DNA from: Sipunculus nudus
Taxonomy: Eukaryota; Annelida; Sipuncula; Golfingiida; Sipunculidae
Direction: 5' to 3'
Assembly (NCBI GenBank): GCA_026874595.1
Contig: CM049317.1
Coordinates: forward strand, 14,624,882 to 14,688,881
DNA: 64,000 bases
Shown: positions 11,996 through 24,900 of the stretch, in pieces
How positions within the stretch are numbered: the first letter of the stretch is position 1
Layout: each line of letters begins with the position of its first letter
The notes under the pieces: model-generated
Database searches by the model: none
What the model was told of the DNA's origin: nothing
What the model saw: only the letters and a program-made list of their open reading frames with translations
Translations under genes and position numbers: made by a program

Positions 11996-12918
11996 TCTAA
12001 AACCAATATCTTTCATTATGTATTATTAAAATATAAATCATTACGTACCCATAAAGAGGCAGAACATGATTTCATTTAATCGCTCGCTTGACTGAAATTT
12101 AAACAACTATAAAACATAAAGGTTAAATTCTGGAACAGGCTTACTTTTCAAGAAATTCCCTTCGTTTTTTCCTGCATCAGAATATTATTGAAGTATAATA
12201 ATAGGAACCTGAATCCGTACAATATAAACCACAGTGATTAAATTCTGGAATATGCTTACTGTTGAAGAATTTCTCTTGGTTTTTCCCTGCATCAGACCCA
12301 TTATTGATGTAAAACTAATGGGACTACCAGGTTCATGTTACAGAACCCACATCTCATGTGTGTGTGCATGTATGTGTATATATATATACATACTATTGCA
12401 GCTCACCAGTTATCTCTCACCCTTATTTAATACATGTAGAACTGACATTGAAAACATGTAATTGTTTTACTATTACTAAATTAACTATTATATACCATTA
12501 CCCATTTCTGATTTATATGTTTGAGCAAGTTTATTTAACATTTTTTTTTCAAGGAATCCCCTGAATCCCAAAAATGCAGGGTTTTTCAAAAGTGCTTATC
12601 ATTAGTTTACCATGGAAAATTTTACAGGGTCATCTTCATATATACAGAACTTATCACAATTACATAACAATAAGATTAAAAGTGTGGTAATATACGTTAT
12701 CATCTCTTTACCTTTAAATACTCTAGATATATAAAAAAAAGCTGTTATGAGAATTTGGGTTTTGATGTTCATAAGGACTGACAATTGACCTGTCATTTGG
12801 TTTTAATTAATTCATGACAAAACCTAAAATTAGTTATATGATTTAATAATTACTAGGTTTATCTTTAAAACTTCATGAACATTTAAATTAAAGGGCGGAA
12901 AAATTGATACACAATAAC
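11996..12918 (+). repeat. Tandem duplication inside copy 1, unit B
   Basis: Same content as unit A. Only after this unit does the sequence continue (AATATGTCCGTGAAATGTG) as it does in the paralogous segment at 20048, which has one unit. The tandem duplication therefore arose in copy 1 after the two segments separated. Confidence 0.9.
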
Positions 12919-13839
12919 AATATGTCCGTGAAATGTGTCATTTCTAACTCATGAGAAAATGTAAACACACAAATAGGATGTAAATAGACTTACTAAGCCA
13001 TATGATCGGATTGTTAGAGTTGATTTGTCACAATAATATAAAAACAATGCAATAAATTCAGACCCTTAGAAATATGCATCTTGTGTTATACACTATGTGC
13101 ATGATTATGTTTGCTGCTGATCTTCATAAGATCCTATAGACCATGCGAGATTAATTCTGACTCTGAGTATTTTTTATATACTAATTAACTGTGATTCAGC
13201 CTTTACTCCTCAATTAACACATTTAGCCAGGGCTAAAATGGTATGATTAGGAGGTTATACAGGAACACTGTATAGAGTGATATATTACTCATCAACCATT
13301 GGCTCATATAAACACGTTTATATATTTAAATGTAGTAGATGTGGAGAGTGCAACTGCTGCTTAATTTAAAGTTAAATCTACTTAACTAACAGGTCAAATG
13401 ATAAGAGAACCTGCTTTGGTGAAATCAAAATAAATAAAGCGATTACGTGTTTATAGATCAATCAGTGTATAGAAATTAATATATTGACGTAGTTAATAAG
13501 TAATTCAAAATGAAGATTTCTTATAATTCTGGTTTCTCTTGATCCGACAGGAAATCTTTGCATATGATTTTTTTATCTTACATGCAGACAAAGATGATTA
13601 TCATTTCGAAACCAGCAACGTCGATAATCGCAAATACTCATTGTTAAATTGATTCCTGTATTATTGATCCTGTGTCAAACGTACCTCTGAACTCAGGTGT
13701 CGTTTCGAAACATATAACGTGTCCAGAAGTTATGATAGGACTGGCATGCAAATAACGCCTACACCAAAGAGCTTACATAAGTGCAAAGCATAACAATGCT
13801 GATTATCTGTGTGGGTGTTTGTAAGTAATTCGTCACACA

Positions 13840-14049
13840 AGTCAGGCAGACAAGGGACAACACAGCCCACCTTACAGGCGACTCGCATGGTAGTATGCTT
13901 CAGGCTCCCGGTAACTTCTGGGGTCTCGGTGGATTGTAGGGCCAGAGGTGAGGGGCGGCTCGCATTTGTAGGCTATTACTTCTGGCGGCGACAGGTGTAC
14001 GGGACCGAAGAGGCAAACTCTAATGTAAAAAAAAAAAAAAAAAAAAAAA
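13840..14049 (+). other. GC-richer insert ending in an A23 run
   Basis: About 190 bp that is much less AT-rich than its surroundings ends in 23 consecutive A residues (14027-14049). It is bracketed by imperfect direct repeats of about 40 bp sharing ATGCAAATAA and TACACCA (13726-13766 and 14092-14133). It could be a retroposed sequence or a tandem-repeat interruption; not identified. Confidence 0.35.
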
Positions 14050-14540
14050 CCCGTAAAACCGGATAAAATTATTATAACCGGTGACATCGCTCGAAACTAT
14101 GATATGACTCACATGCAAATAATGCTTACACCATGCATGGACATATACAGCACGAGGACACAAGAGCTCGCCGGTACGGAGCCTTCAGAAAGAAACTGAT
14201 CACTGTGATAGATTGTATCTCAAAAAAAACTTATTTATTGCGGTAAACTACAAGTACCAAAACATAGGCAAACAAAATATCAAGTACAGGCTATGCTTGT
14301 GTCAGACATGGGTACACCCAGATTCATTGAAGTGTCTTCATATGTATTTTGTATATTGTATAGGAACCATCATCCGAACTAGCTACTTCCTAAAAATGAT
14401 AATTAATAGTCTGTAAAACGAACAAAGAGGAAAATCTTGAATTTTACACCTAGGGACAGGTCATTGCTTATGTATAGTGTAATGTCCTAAGTAGCAGCAC
14501 TGTGCGCTTTGCAGATTGTGTCCATTAGTTGCGTACACCT

Positions 14541-14605
14541 AGACCAGATGTCGGGAGTCACGTGATTTCAAAATATATCATAGATAACCTCTATGCAGGG
14601 AAAAC
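14541..14605 (+). repeat. Dispersed repeat, copy C
   Basis: GACCAGATGTCGGGAGTCAC plus GTGATTTC matches the core of the copies at 5141 and 45560. The following AACCTCTATGCAGGG resembles the downstream part of the 62157 copy. Confidence 0.5.
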
Positions 14606-14899
14606 AACATCCGTGCTTGAATAAGTCCTCAGCTGTATTCTGCTGTATTATGAGTGTAACTGCCATTTCTGTTGAAATGCAATAACTTGACAGCAACTGG
14701 ACTGAATGTGATAGTCTCAAGCCAAAGATAAAAGAATATTGGGATTTGCTGAATCATCTGACGAGAGAGCGACAGGATCTCCATAGCTTCCTTTAAATCC
14801 GGCTTTTCCAACGCGGAAGGAGGTTGTGATTAAGTAACTATATATGTCAGACCTCATTTATGATACATCTTTTTACATCCGCTTTATTTCTATAGTATA

Positions 14900-14907
14900 C
14901 CTGAAAT
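14900..14907 (+). repeat. Target-site duplication of hAT-like element, left
   Basis: CCTGAAAT lies directly before the left terminal repeat and is repeated exactly at 16174-16181. Confidence 0.88.
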
Positions 14908-16173
14908 CAGAGTTGGGTCCAAAAGTAATTGTAATTGAAGTAAGTGTATTTACATTTACTTTTTCAAGTAATTGTACTTGTAATCGATTACTTTTTGAAA
15001 TCCTGAAAAGTAATTGTACTTGTAATCGATTACTTTTTGAAATCCTGAAAAGTAATTGTACTTGTAATCGATTACTTTTGAAAAGTAATTGTTTAAACAA
15101 TTACTTTTCAATTACTTTTAAGTTCTGTTGTTATATTTGACACAGGAAATAAACCATCAAATTGTCCATGTTATTGAAGCATAACTCTCTGCCAACCTAT
15201 AGTGATGAACAGCTCACTTTGAGTTAAATTGGTTGTTGGTGAGAGGAAGAATTTTGAAGTGCTGTTACTAAAATAGATCTTCTCGTGGATCTGTTCTTAC
15301 TGCAATGTAGTGAAGAATATTTAACATGCTAATCTCAATAATCAGACATGGATAAAGACACCCCCTCAACTCACAACAGAAGGCAAGGTTATATTAAGAG
15401 TAATACATGTACTTTCCATTCCCTTTTAGGTCATTAAGCAGAAGAGCAAATATTGCTAAACAGGCTTGTTAATTTAGATGACCATTCAATCGTTTGATAA
15501 ATTAATGCTAAATTTTAATAACTTGAAAAATACCCTTGCACCACTATTTGACAGAAAGTATTGTAATGTAACATTTTTGTAATAATAAAGTAAATAAAAG
15601 AAATGTCTCATTCCAAATTATTTTGTTATTTAGTTAAGTAATATAGTAATAAATGTCACTTAGAAGTAATAGATTAGGAACTGTGGCGATAGTAAAATAG
15701 TAATAGCAATAGCAATATAATAACAGTGAAACCTAACAGTAATATTTATAGAACGATTTGAACTAAACCCAACCCTGATAAGTATGTTCACATTTTTGTT
15801 CAGACTAAACATCCAGGGGTCATCATTAGCAGAGAACTGTCTAAACCAATACGTAACAGTGTTTTATGATTTTAGAAAAGACCCATGTTCAAATTGTGTA
15901 GAGTGCATTCACCACTGTACGATACATTTTTTTTTAGATTTTGAAATGTAAACAAGGTAATACAAAGTTATTTGTTGTCACTATCACAATGTAATACCCT
16001 AAAAGCAAAAAAAAGTAATTGTAAAAAGCAATTCCAATTACTTTAAAAAGTATTTGTAATTGTAATCGATTACTTTTTTGAAAACACAAAAGTATATGTA
16101 ATTGTAATCGATTATTTTTCAAAGTAATTGTATTTGTAATCGATTATTTTAAAAGTATTTGGACCCAACCCTG
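14908..16173. mobile_element. Non-autonomous hAT-like DNA transposon
   Basis: Terminal inverted repeats: the left begins CAGAGTTGGGTCCAAA and the right, read on the minus strand, begins CAGGGTTGGGTCCAAA. The element is flanked by a perfect 8-bp duplication CCTGAAAT, the target length of hAT-superfamily insertions. Both subterminal regions are built from short repeats around the 12-bp palindrome GTAATCGATTAC. On the left, a 42-bp unit repeats at 14967, 15009 and 15051. There is no open frame of transposase size, so it would depend on a transposase supplied elsewhere. Length is 1266 bp. Classification rests on the TSD length and CAG-type ends. Confidence 0.85.
14967..15080 (+). repeat. 42-bp tandem repeat within hAT-like element
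   Basis: Units start at 14967, 15009 and 15051 (the third is partial). Each contains the palindrome GTAATCGATTAC, which also occurs on the opposite side of the element near 16066, 16104 and 16136. Such repeats are plausible subterminal transposase-binding sites. Confidence 0.85.
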
Positions 16174-16181
16174 CCTGAAAT
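16174..16181 (+). repeat. Target-site duplication of hAT-like element, right
   Basis: CCTGAAAT, identical to 14900-14907. Confidence 0.88.
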
Positions 16182-16993
16182 CGTGATACCTGTGATTATA
16201 TGTGTGGTTATTTGATGATGCGAAATATAAGCACAATGTAAATGTAAATGCATATGTACATAGATATTATCATAGCTGCAAAATTCACCCATATTTTGAT
16301 TACACTTTAGTTCAGGGTACATGCTGAACACCACAAAAATAATATAACAAAATATGCGAAATGTAATATGTCATTCATAATTTCTCTGCCATATAGTAAT
16401 CAAAACTTGGCTTTATGTTACAAAAGTAAATTAATGCTTATACAAGAACAGCTAAGCAGTCCAGATTATGAATAATGTTTCCAATCCAAAAATATATATT
16501 TTGTGTATTTCTTGAAATGGTGTTCTATATATTGTCCCGAAAAGGACCTTCAAGTTTGAATATTCTTTGGGACTATCGAATTTTTGTTAAAATAGATTCA
16601 ACGTGCAGAAGAAATGGAGAGTGGTGTGAAAATAAAAATTATTTAGCAGGTCAAATCAAAAGCTAAAAAAACATGTTGTGCATAATTGATCTAAGTGTAC
16701 CCATTTAATGGCCATCCGTTAAGGAAATTTCATAAACGTATGATACATTCTAATAATTAAAAGATGAACTGAAGTTTCTGAAAATCTTATGATATTTCAT
16801 TTTTTTGTACTGATGCTCAATAAGAGAATTTTTACTGGCTTTTTTTTTCAAATTAGCCCTTATTTCGAATGTTCATCCTTATCCATAATAAATGGACATA
16901 TAACAAACTGTTCTAAAGCTAATACTATTTCCTCTTAACGATATTTACTACACATACGTGAAGTGTACGGTATCGGGCATGTTATGTAGGGTA

Positions 16994-17476
16994 TGTAGAC
17001 CCAGTTGTGGCTCTGTTGTAAATACTGAGCCACAGGTCGCTGCCTCCATTTATGTAGCGGACAGGAACGCATGCACTGTTAGACGATGGTTAGCCGGGCT
17101 TGGTGATGCTTCAGCCAGCGGTGTGCAGTACACGTGTTACATCAACACTGCTAACTTTCTGTCACATCAAGCTGAAATGTGTCATATGCACCTGGCCGGC
17201 TGAAACAATCAAGTGCTAACCCTGGTAACAATCCGTGTGGCCAGCGGTCTTGTGTAGCCAGTGGTCCAGTTACGAGGACACTCACAGCAGTGATGATGTA
17301 ACACGTGCACTGCACACCGCTGGCTGAAACAATCGCCCCGGTTCACCACACTTAAGATTCGATGCGTGTACTTAAACTGGGTGCATCGTCAGAAGATGCA
17401 TGCGTTCCCGTCCGCTAGATAAATGAAGGGAGGGTCCGGTGGTTCTGTGTTTACTACAGAGCCACAACTGGGTCTA
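16994..17476. mobile_element. Foldback/MITE insertion in copy 2
   Basis: Long inverted arms: TAGACCCAGTTGTGGCTCTG at 16996 is mirrored by CAGAGCCACAACTGGGTCTA ending at 17476. Further in, AGCGGACAGGAACGCATGCA and TTCAGCCAGCGGTGTGCAGT also have inverted partners in the other arm. GTAGGGTA flanks the element at 16986-16993 and 17477-17484. The paralogous position in copy 1 (near 9500) reads straight through TATGTAGGGTGCATGCAGCC, so it represents the empty site. The left end has two extra bases (TG) before the arm starts. Confidence 0.85.
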
Positions 17477-18762
17477 GTAGGGTACGGGTGTATGCAGCCA
17501 GCCCTCCTGAACTGTTTAATGAAGACTTATCTGATACTCAGGTTTCAAGTGAAACCAAAAATAATGCCTTAGCACATTTTTATATTAATTACCAAGCTGC
17601 ATTTCAAGCAACAATAAAATGTAACATTCCCACATTTGTGGGCTGTTGACTTCATCAAGTTGACTATCCAAGTATCCTGAACGAGGACACTTCCTGAGCG
17701 ACACCCCAATAATCATTACTTTTACTTTTTGAATGGATATTACACGAATAATTAGAAATTATCAAAATGACATTTCACCCATGTTTTTTTTATTATTATT
17801 TTTGGTTTGTAAAACATGACACCGTCGAATTCCCTTTTGTTGAAGACCCGTCCGTGCACATTACAATATGTAAATAAAATAATATGTTGAACCCTATCCA
17901 TACCTTGTGCAGTCTATGTATCCCCGCATTAAATGTAATTGATCTACTGAGGGATCTTGATTTTATTAGACCGATGGTCTGGCGTGGCCTGTCAAGAACG
18001 GGAAGATGCGTGATTTATCCGAGAACAGAAACAGGACCCAATTGTGATTATCAGGTGCAAGTGTGATACTTTGGATGCTGGTGTTTTCATTCCTTAAAAA
18101 AATTTATACAAATCTATTGAGATAATTTGCCAAAGAAAATTTATTTTTTATTAGGTTTTTTATTAGGTTTTTTTTTACTCAACACTTAATTACAATAAGT
18201 TAGTAGGCAATATGGCTGGCATTGCGGGTGTCTCAGTTAGAATATTGAGAGTATAATTGAGAACACAGCACATTATTGCAAATATAAAGCATTGTGTCGA
18301 AATTTATTGATATTTATTTGATATTTATTTATATGATATTTGTTGTTGGATCACATATTGCTGGGATTACTTTAGTACATGCACAGAAATGTTTTCCCTC
18401 ACCGGATTAACTTGAAATATTCAAGCTGGTTAATATGCACAGAACTCTGCTTATTTGATAAAAGTGGCTAGCGTGAATTAATATATTTGTCCTGTGTGCG
18501 TCTTTTGTGACCTTGTAATCTTCCCTTTTTTACACATGTATGTATTGCAACAACACAAGTGTGTTTCACATGTTTTCAGCATAACATCTTTCTTTAAACA
18601 ACCGAGTTTTTACAATGCAGCACTGGTTGACGTCCGTACATTTTCTGTTGAGCTAATAATTATACTGCATCCGTTCCTTTCGCCACATTTCTCATAAACA
18701 TATAAAATAAAAGCATAGACATTGCATCAATTGCTTGGTGTTTTATTACAACTGCCGTGTTC

Positions 18763-18768
<6 letters not shown>

Positions 18769-18829
<61 letters not shown>
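18769..18829. repeat. (TA)n microsatellite
   Basis: About 30 TA dinucleotides. Copy 1 of the duplicated segment has no comparable tract at the matching place. Confidence 0.95.
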
Positions 18830-18830
<1 letters not shown>

Positions 18831-19519
18831 CAAAAATCATGGTTGGTTCTTAAATGCTTTCCTCAGCGACATCGAAAACGGAATTAAAATGATCAAATTA
18901 TACAAGATGTTTAAGATGTGAAACGCATGCAGTTATTTCTAAGATTGACTTCATTTTCTCTAAACTGAAACAATTGCCAGATTTTGGATATGTAGCTCGT
19001 AAATCTGGACCCTAATGCATTTTTTGTTTTTCTGACGCTGAAGCCTAGTTTTGACAAATTTGGATCCCCTGATTGAAAAATTACTCCTGTGTCTCTGAAT
19101 ATATCAACAATGTAGCCATCAAGGGCCAGCTAAGATGTTTTGTTTGTTATTTTAGCGTATTTGTTTTAACTTCCAAAGCAATCACTCTCATTATATACCA
19201 TTAGAATATATATACCATTACCTACCCACACAGAGGTAATGAAAACGATTTCATTTGATCGCCCGCTTCACTGAAATTTAAACAACTATAAAACAAGAGG
19301 TTACATTCTAGAACAGGCTTACTGTTCAAGAAATTCCCTTGGCTTTTCCCGGCATAAGATGTATTATTGAAATATAATAATGGGAACCAGAACCTGTACA
19401 ATATAAAACACAGAGGCTAAATTCTGGAACAGGATTACTGTTGAAGACTTTCCCTAGGTTTTTCCCTGCACCAGACCTATAACTGATGTAATCTAATGGG
19501 ACTACCATGTTATTGATGT

Positions 19520-19525
19520 ATATAT

Positions 19526-19578
<53 letters not shown>
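19520..19578. repeat. (TA)n microsatellite
   Basis: About 29 TA dinucleotides with one slip. The matching positions in copy 1 (near 11455 and 12376) are much shorter. Confidence 0.95.
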
Positions 19579-20845
19579 TTTTGCAACTCACCTGTTGTAT
19601 CTCACCCTTATACATATAGAACATTGTATTATTTTACTATTACTATATATTAACTATTATTTACCATAACCCATTCCTGATTAATATTTGTGACCAAATG
19701 CAGGGTTTTTCAAAAGTGCTAATCATTTGTTTACCATCAAATATTCTATAGGATTATCGTCATTTATACAGAACTCAAAAATTACATAAAAACAATATTA
19801 ATTGTGTGGTAACATATACATTATCACCTCTTTACTTTAAACAAACCCTTGATATAAAAAAGTTTTTATAAGAAAAAAAGTCGGGATTGAGATATTCATA
19901 AAGACTAACATGTGACCTGTCATTTGGTATAATTAATTCATGACAAAACCTAAAATTAGTTATAAGATTTAATAATTACTAGGATTATATATTTTTAAAC
20001 TTCATTAACTTTTAAATTGAAGGTCGAAAAAATGATATACAAAAACAATATGTCCGTGAAATATGTCATTTCTTACTCATGAGAAAACACAAATAAGATA
20101 AAAATCAACATGCTAGGCCATGTCTTAGGATTGTGAGAGCCTGTCACAATATAATGAAACATTGCAATAAATTCAAACCCTGAGAAATATGCATCTTGTG
20201 TTATACACTATGTGAATGATTATTTTTGCTGCTTATCTTCATAAGATCCTATAGACCTTGCAAGATTACTTCTGACTCTCAGTATTTTTATATATACTAA
20301 TTAACTGTGATTCAGCCTTTACTCCTCAATTAACATATTTAGCCAGGGCTAAAATGGTAAGATTAGGAGGTTATACAGGAACACTGTATGGAAAGATATA
20401 GTACTGATCAACCATTGGCTCATAAAAACACGTTAATATATTTAAATGTAGTACATTTGGAGAGTGCAACTGTTGCTTAATTTAAAGTTATATCTACTTA
20501 ATTAACAGGTCAAATGACAAGAGAACCTGCTTTGGTGAAAATCAAAATAAATAAAGCAATTACATGTTTATAGATCAACTGTATAGAAATTAATATATTG
20601 ACGTATTTTCTTAGTAATTCAAAATTCAGGTTTCTTATAATTCTGGTTTCTCTTGATCTTACATGAAATCTTTACATATGATTTTTTTATCTTACATGCA
20701 GACAAAGATGATTATCATTTCGATACCAGCAACGTCGATAATCGCAAAAACTTATTGCTTATTTGATTCCTAGGTATTATTGATCCTGTGTCAAACGTAC
20801 CTCTGAACTCAGGTGTCGTTTTTGAACATATAACGTGTCAAGAAT

Positions 20846-21936
20846 ATGTGCATAACCCTTTGCTCGATTTCTAAAGAGCAATTCACAAATCCTAAAACAT
20901 ATAAAATAAATGGAAATGGGGTTAGAGTATCAGTTTTAAAGTATCACCTAAACAGTAGAAGGTCCCCTCATTGTCATAGAGGTTAATTTTATTGACATGC
21001 AATTATATATAAATTATATGGGAGATTAATTTAAAAAGAATACAGGCCTTTATTCAACAAGTTACGCTGATTCTTTTCTTATCCGCCACAGTTTGCAAAT
21101 TTAGAAAACATACTGACTAGGAATACTGCTTTTGTAACATACCGGCTATGAATGCCGCATTTGTACACCTGTGTATCCTACCCCTGTCTTTAGGACCCCT
21201 GTCAGTAGGATACACAGCTTTACAAATAAAGTATATTACCTTTAGTGAATTCCAGATCAGCTTGTGATTTTCATTGCCATGCTGGCTTATTTTTTAATGT
21301 ACGAACTTGCTCTGGAGATTTATCAAACGGGCGCATCGTTATGTAAATAGTTTGTTTGCGTGCCAGTATAATAATTTCATGGGTCCCTGTGTGGCGTTCA
21401 GAGAGGCAAGGACAAGTGTTAAATATGAGATAACCATGCTTCTTATATTAAGCTGCAGCCTATGTACAATGTCACATAAAGGTTAACCTGTCATATTCTG
21501 CATTCCTCCTGTTTGGCTCACGGTATAATCGGTTCGTGTAGCTTATCAGTGTTGTATTTTTTTTAATAGGTGGAGCCTACAACGATGAATGTAATGATTT
21601 TTCGCCAGCCAGACCAGAGTAAACGTGCTCACTGCCATGAGACTTGGGTTAAAATGTTAACCGTCCGTGCATCGACCGATAAAAGGTCTCCCTTTACTAA
21701 ACAGTAGGTCAAGTGCGGAATATCATACCACTTGTACTGAAGTATATTATACTGTACTGCTAAACTTCTTAGTCTACAAATTATGATATGATAACATATT
21801 TACACTTTTTTGCAGTCGATTAATGTGTAAGTGATGAAAGTCATCCTAACTGATTTGCCAACCGCTTTCATGCTGAGTAATGGATATAAGCGTATAGTGG
21901 TATAGCACACCGCTATACCAAGACGGTTACATCAAG

Positions 21937-21984
<48 letters not shown>

Positions 21985-24900
21985 CAGTCGGCAGGATAGT
22001 CCAGTGGGACCGTTCCTTACCTGCCACAGGTATAGGCAAACTCTGTCTCAAAAGAAAGTGATGTTAAATAAGGTTATTTTCATAATGAAACCATTTATGT
22101 GGATCTTTTTTTCTGATCGGCTACCATTTGTAGCAATAGATCCCTAAGAATAACTGGTCAGACGGTGAAATCAAAAGATGGTACGAGATGTAACCTATAT
22201 GGATAACTTCTGGAGGTAACTATGTTGAAAAGTCTTTATATCACTAACACATTGGCATTTTAAAAGAAATATATATAGGGTAACGTTATTATCCGACAAA
22301 AGAAATGTAATAGTAACATGGCATAATAAAATCACAAGCAAATGTCAAAAAAGTATAAAAAGTCGTATAAAAGCTATTTTATCACTTTGCTTGCATGAAT
22401 ATTGCATTAGACGATTTTCGACATAGTTGTTCAGTGTGCTATTCCTTGTTATCGGTCAAATGATTATCGCCTTAAAAGATACAACTCAAGGTTTGCAAAG
22501 CCAAGAAAAGTTATCCAAAGAAAAGTAATGCTGTGGAAAAGAGGATATAATTGACACCAATATACTTGGTTTCCATGTTACTTTGAATAGAAGAATTACC
22601 ACAAAGCCATTCACTTGAAGCGACAGATAAAATTATGGTTCAAATATAACTGGTGTTATACATGCCTCCCAGCCACCATTATAAGTCATAAAAATGGTGT
22701 GCCATGTTTAATTTTCACTTACATAAATTATGTATTCAAACATTTAGCTTATTATCTCGCGATAAATTTATAACAATACAACGTCAAACAGAAAATGTGC
22801 TCATCTGTCTAAAGGTTGTATCTGAATGGTAACTGTAAGTGTATTGGCCAGTTCAGTGCCTCGCTTCCCAAAAAACGTCAAGTCATACACCAGGACGGAA
22901 TAACATGGACGTAATAAGTTGTACCGAGGTTGCAATTGAGAATATAGTAATTTATATGGTGCAACACATTTGTCAATTATCTATATCAGTAGTTATACAT
23001 GTCAGCGATAAGAGTAACCTTTACCGAACTCGGCAAACGCTTTCTTATCATTTAACGTGTCATATTGAGATCATATATAACTCCAGTATGACAGGATTAT
23101 AGGCTCTCTGTCGTCTCAGAGAGCTGAATTATAAATACTAACCTAATTGATTACCGACATACTCTGATCCGATGTTTCTATGATCTGCTCATACAAGTTA
23201 TTGCGTTATATATCTGGTTAGACTGGAAAAAGTAAAAGTTTCCTGTATGGATTACTCCTGGAGGTATTTTCTTTCAGACATTTAAACCTATTAAACTATC
23301 CAAAAAGTATACACAATGCTTACGGAAACCACTTGAAACGGCAGCTGAGAAAATTATACGATTTTTAAATCTTGAGAATGCGCTTGCTTGCACTAAATTT
23401 ACAATCTGTCTTTATCAAACATGCCTGCATGCAGGTTATAGTTATATGTAAACAAGTGCAGTCACCTCGACAACTATCTAGCACCTTTAGGTCTCAAAAA
23501 TAGAGATTAAAGACCCAGTTAATGGCTTTATATCTGCTAACATATTACCCGTTCTGGCGTTGGGACAGGTTCTCGAGAATTCGCCTAGTGTCCAGAATTT
23601 ACCATGTTCACCTGCCTGACAGAAAATAAGGATTTAGGGGGAAATAAAGAAAGTGAAACCCTTCAACACAGGACACACTTGGAATAATTCCCGACACTTC
23701 AAGACCAAAGTCGGGCATTTTCGGGGCGTGACTACAAAGAGGATGCGTGACAAAGGTTTAATGCCTCTACTGTTAATCACAATATAGATTACAGTTATAC
23801 AAGTATAGTAACAGCTTTGTAATATGTTAGTTTGCAAAGAATGGTGCCACAGCCAGGCTAACCTTTGTATTTGCCTACTCCAGGAAACAGGTGTTAGTCA
23901 CGGTGTCCTACTTTACTATAGGTCAAGCAAACGTCTTCCAAATCTCATTATATTATCATATAACATAATTGGTTATAAAAACATATTAATGTAGTTTTTA
24001 CATGAGATGAGCCCAGTTCCTTGAAGGGGAAAACATTTTTTCTATATAATTTTCACTAAAAATGAAGTTGTGTGATTTGTTCAAAAACTATTGGCACATC
24101 TATGAGCACTGTGAACTCGGCAGTGACGTCACACACTTGAAAATCCCCTATGACTAAAAATTCTAAATCTCAGTAAAAGGACCGTCCACCACTGTCAGTC
24201 CCAAATTTTCAGGAGAGAATAAAATCAACTTGCATTACTAGATCTGAGTTGTTGATAAAATTCAGTCCATGATGTCACATTTGCACCAGCCAATCAAATC
24301 AGGACAAAGTCCGGGATATGGAGGAAATCCTCCATTCACACAACAAAAGCACGTGGAAGGGGTTTACTTAACCTTTAAGACTAAGCACTTGGAGCACAAA
24401 CGGTCTTTATCGTTAAGTCAACGTTAGTGGTATAATCTATTCTGCAATATTCTAGAGCATGTGTTTTTTAATATGAATATTATCCCCAAATTAGTCCCTC
24501 GTACATTTTTAAGGTTGGGAATAGTAACCTTTTAAGGGTATACACCACCTATGTTTAATAATCTTTCAATTATCTATCTCATTTTGAGAAAATATGATAT
24601 ACGTCCATTTCCCTAATTGAATCGTTACATATTTAAATGTAGGCCTACATTATTGTATTGAATGTTGTTTAATTTTTATATATTGTTGTCAGGACATTTT
24701 GTGTGGGTTACCTATTTGGAGAGGAGTTTGGCGTTTTGTCCGTTGGCCTGTGGACAACCCCCCCCCCCCCCCCACACACACACATACACACATCTATTTC
24801 AGATTTCACGGAAATGTTCAGGTTAGAAAAATAACTATCCAAAGACGGTTGATTTTCCAAGTTTAATACCAAAAGAAGTGTCCGTCTCTTGGAAAATATA

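Larger units (their letters stand above)
8561..13727 (+). repeat. Segmental duplication, copy 1
   Basis: Colinear with 16821-20845. The shared blocks include the left edge (about 8561-8655 against 16821-16940), TATGTAGGGT plus the following ~1.5 kb, and the right edge GAACTCAGGTGTCGTT. Relative to copy 2 this copy has an extra block at about 8660-9465 and a tandem duplication of ~0.93 kb at 11062-12918. Copy 2 has long TA tracts where this copy has short ones. No protein-coding gene was recognised in either copy, so the unit may be an old transposon or simply duplicated non-coding DNA. Confidence 0.8.
16821..20845 (+). repeat. Segmental duplication, copy 2
   Basis: Colinear with 8561-13727. 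It lacks the extra block and the tandem duplication of copy 1. It carries a foldback insertion (16994-17476) and two TA expansions (18769-18829 and 19520-19578) at places where copy 1 has short TA tracts. No coding gene recognised. Confidence 0.8.

Noticed and set aside
16958-17203. Cysteine-containing 81-codon frame
   Set aside because: It lies in one arm of the foldback element, and its cysteines reflect inverted-repeat sequence.
24124-24131. CRE-like TGACGTCA palindrome as a promoter element
   Set aside because: A single 8-bp match with no nearby gene or TATA box; not enough to call a regulatory site.
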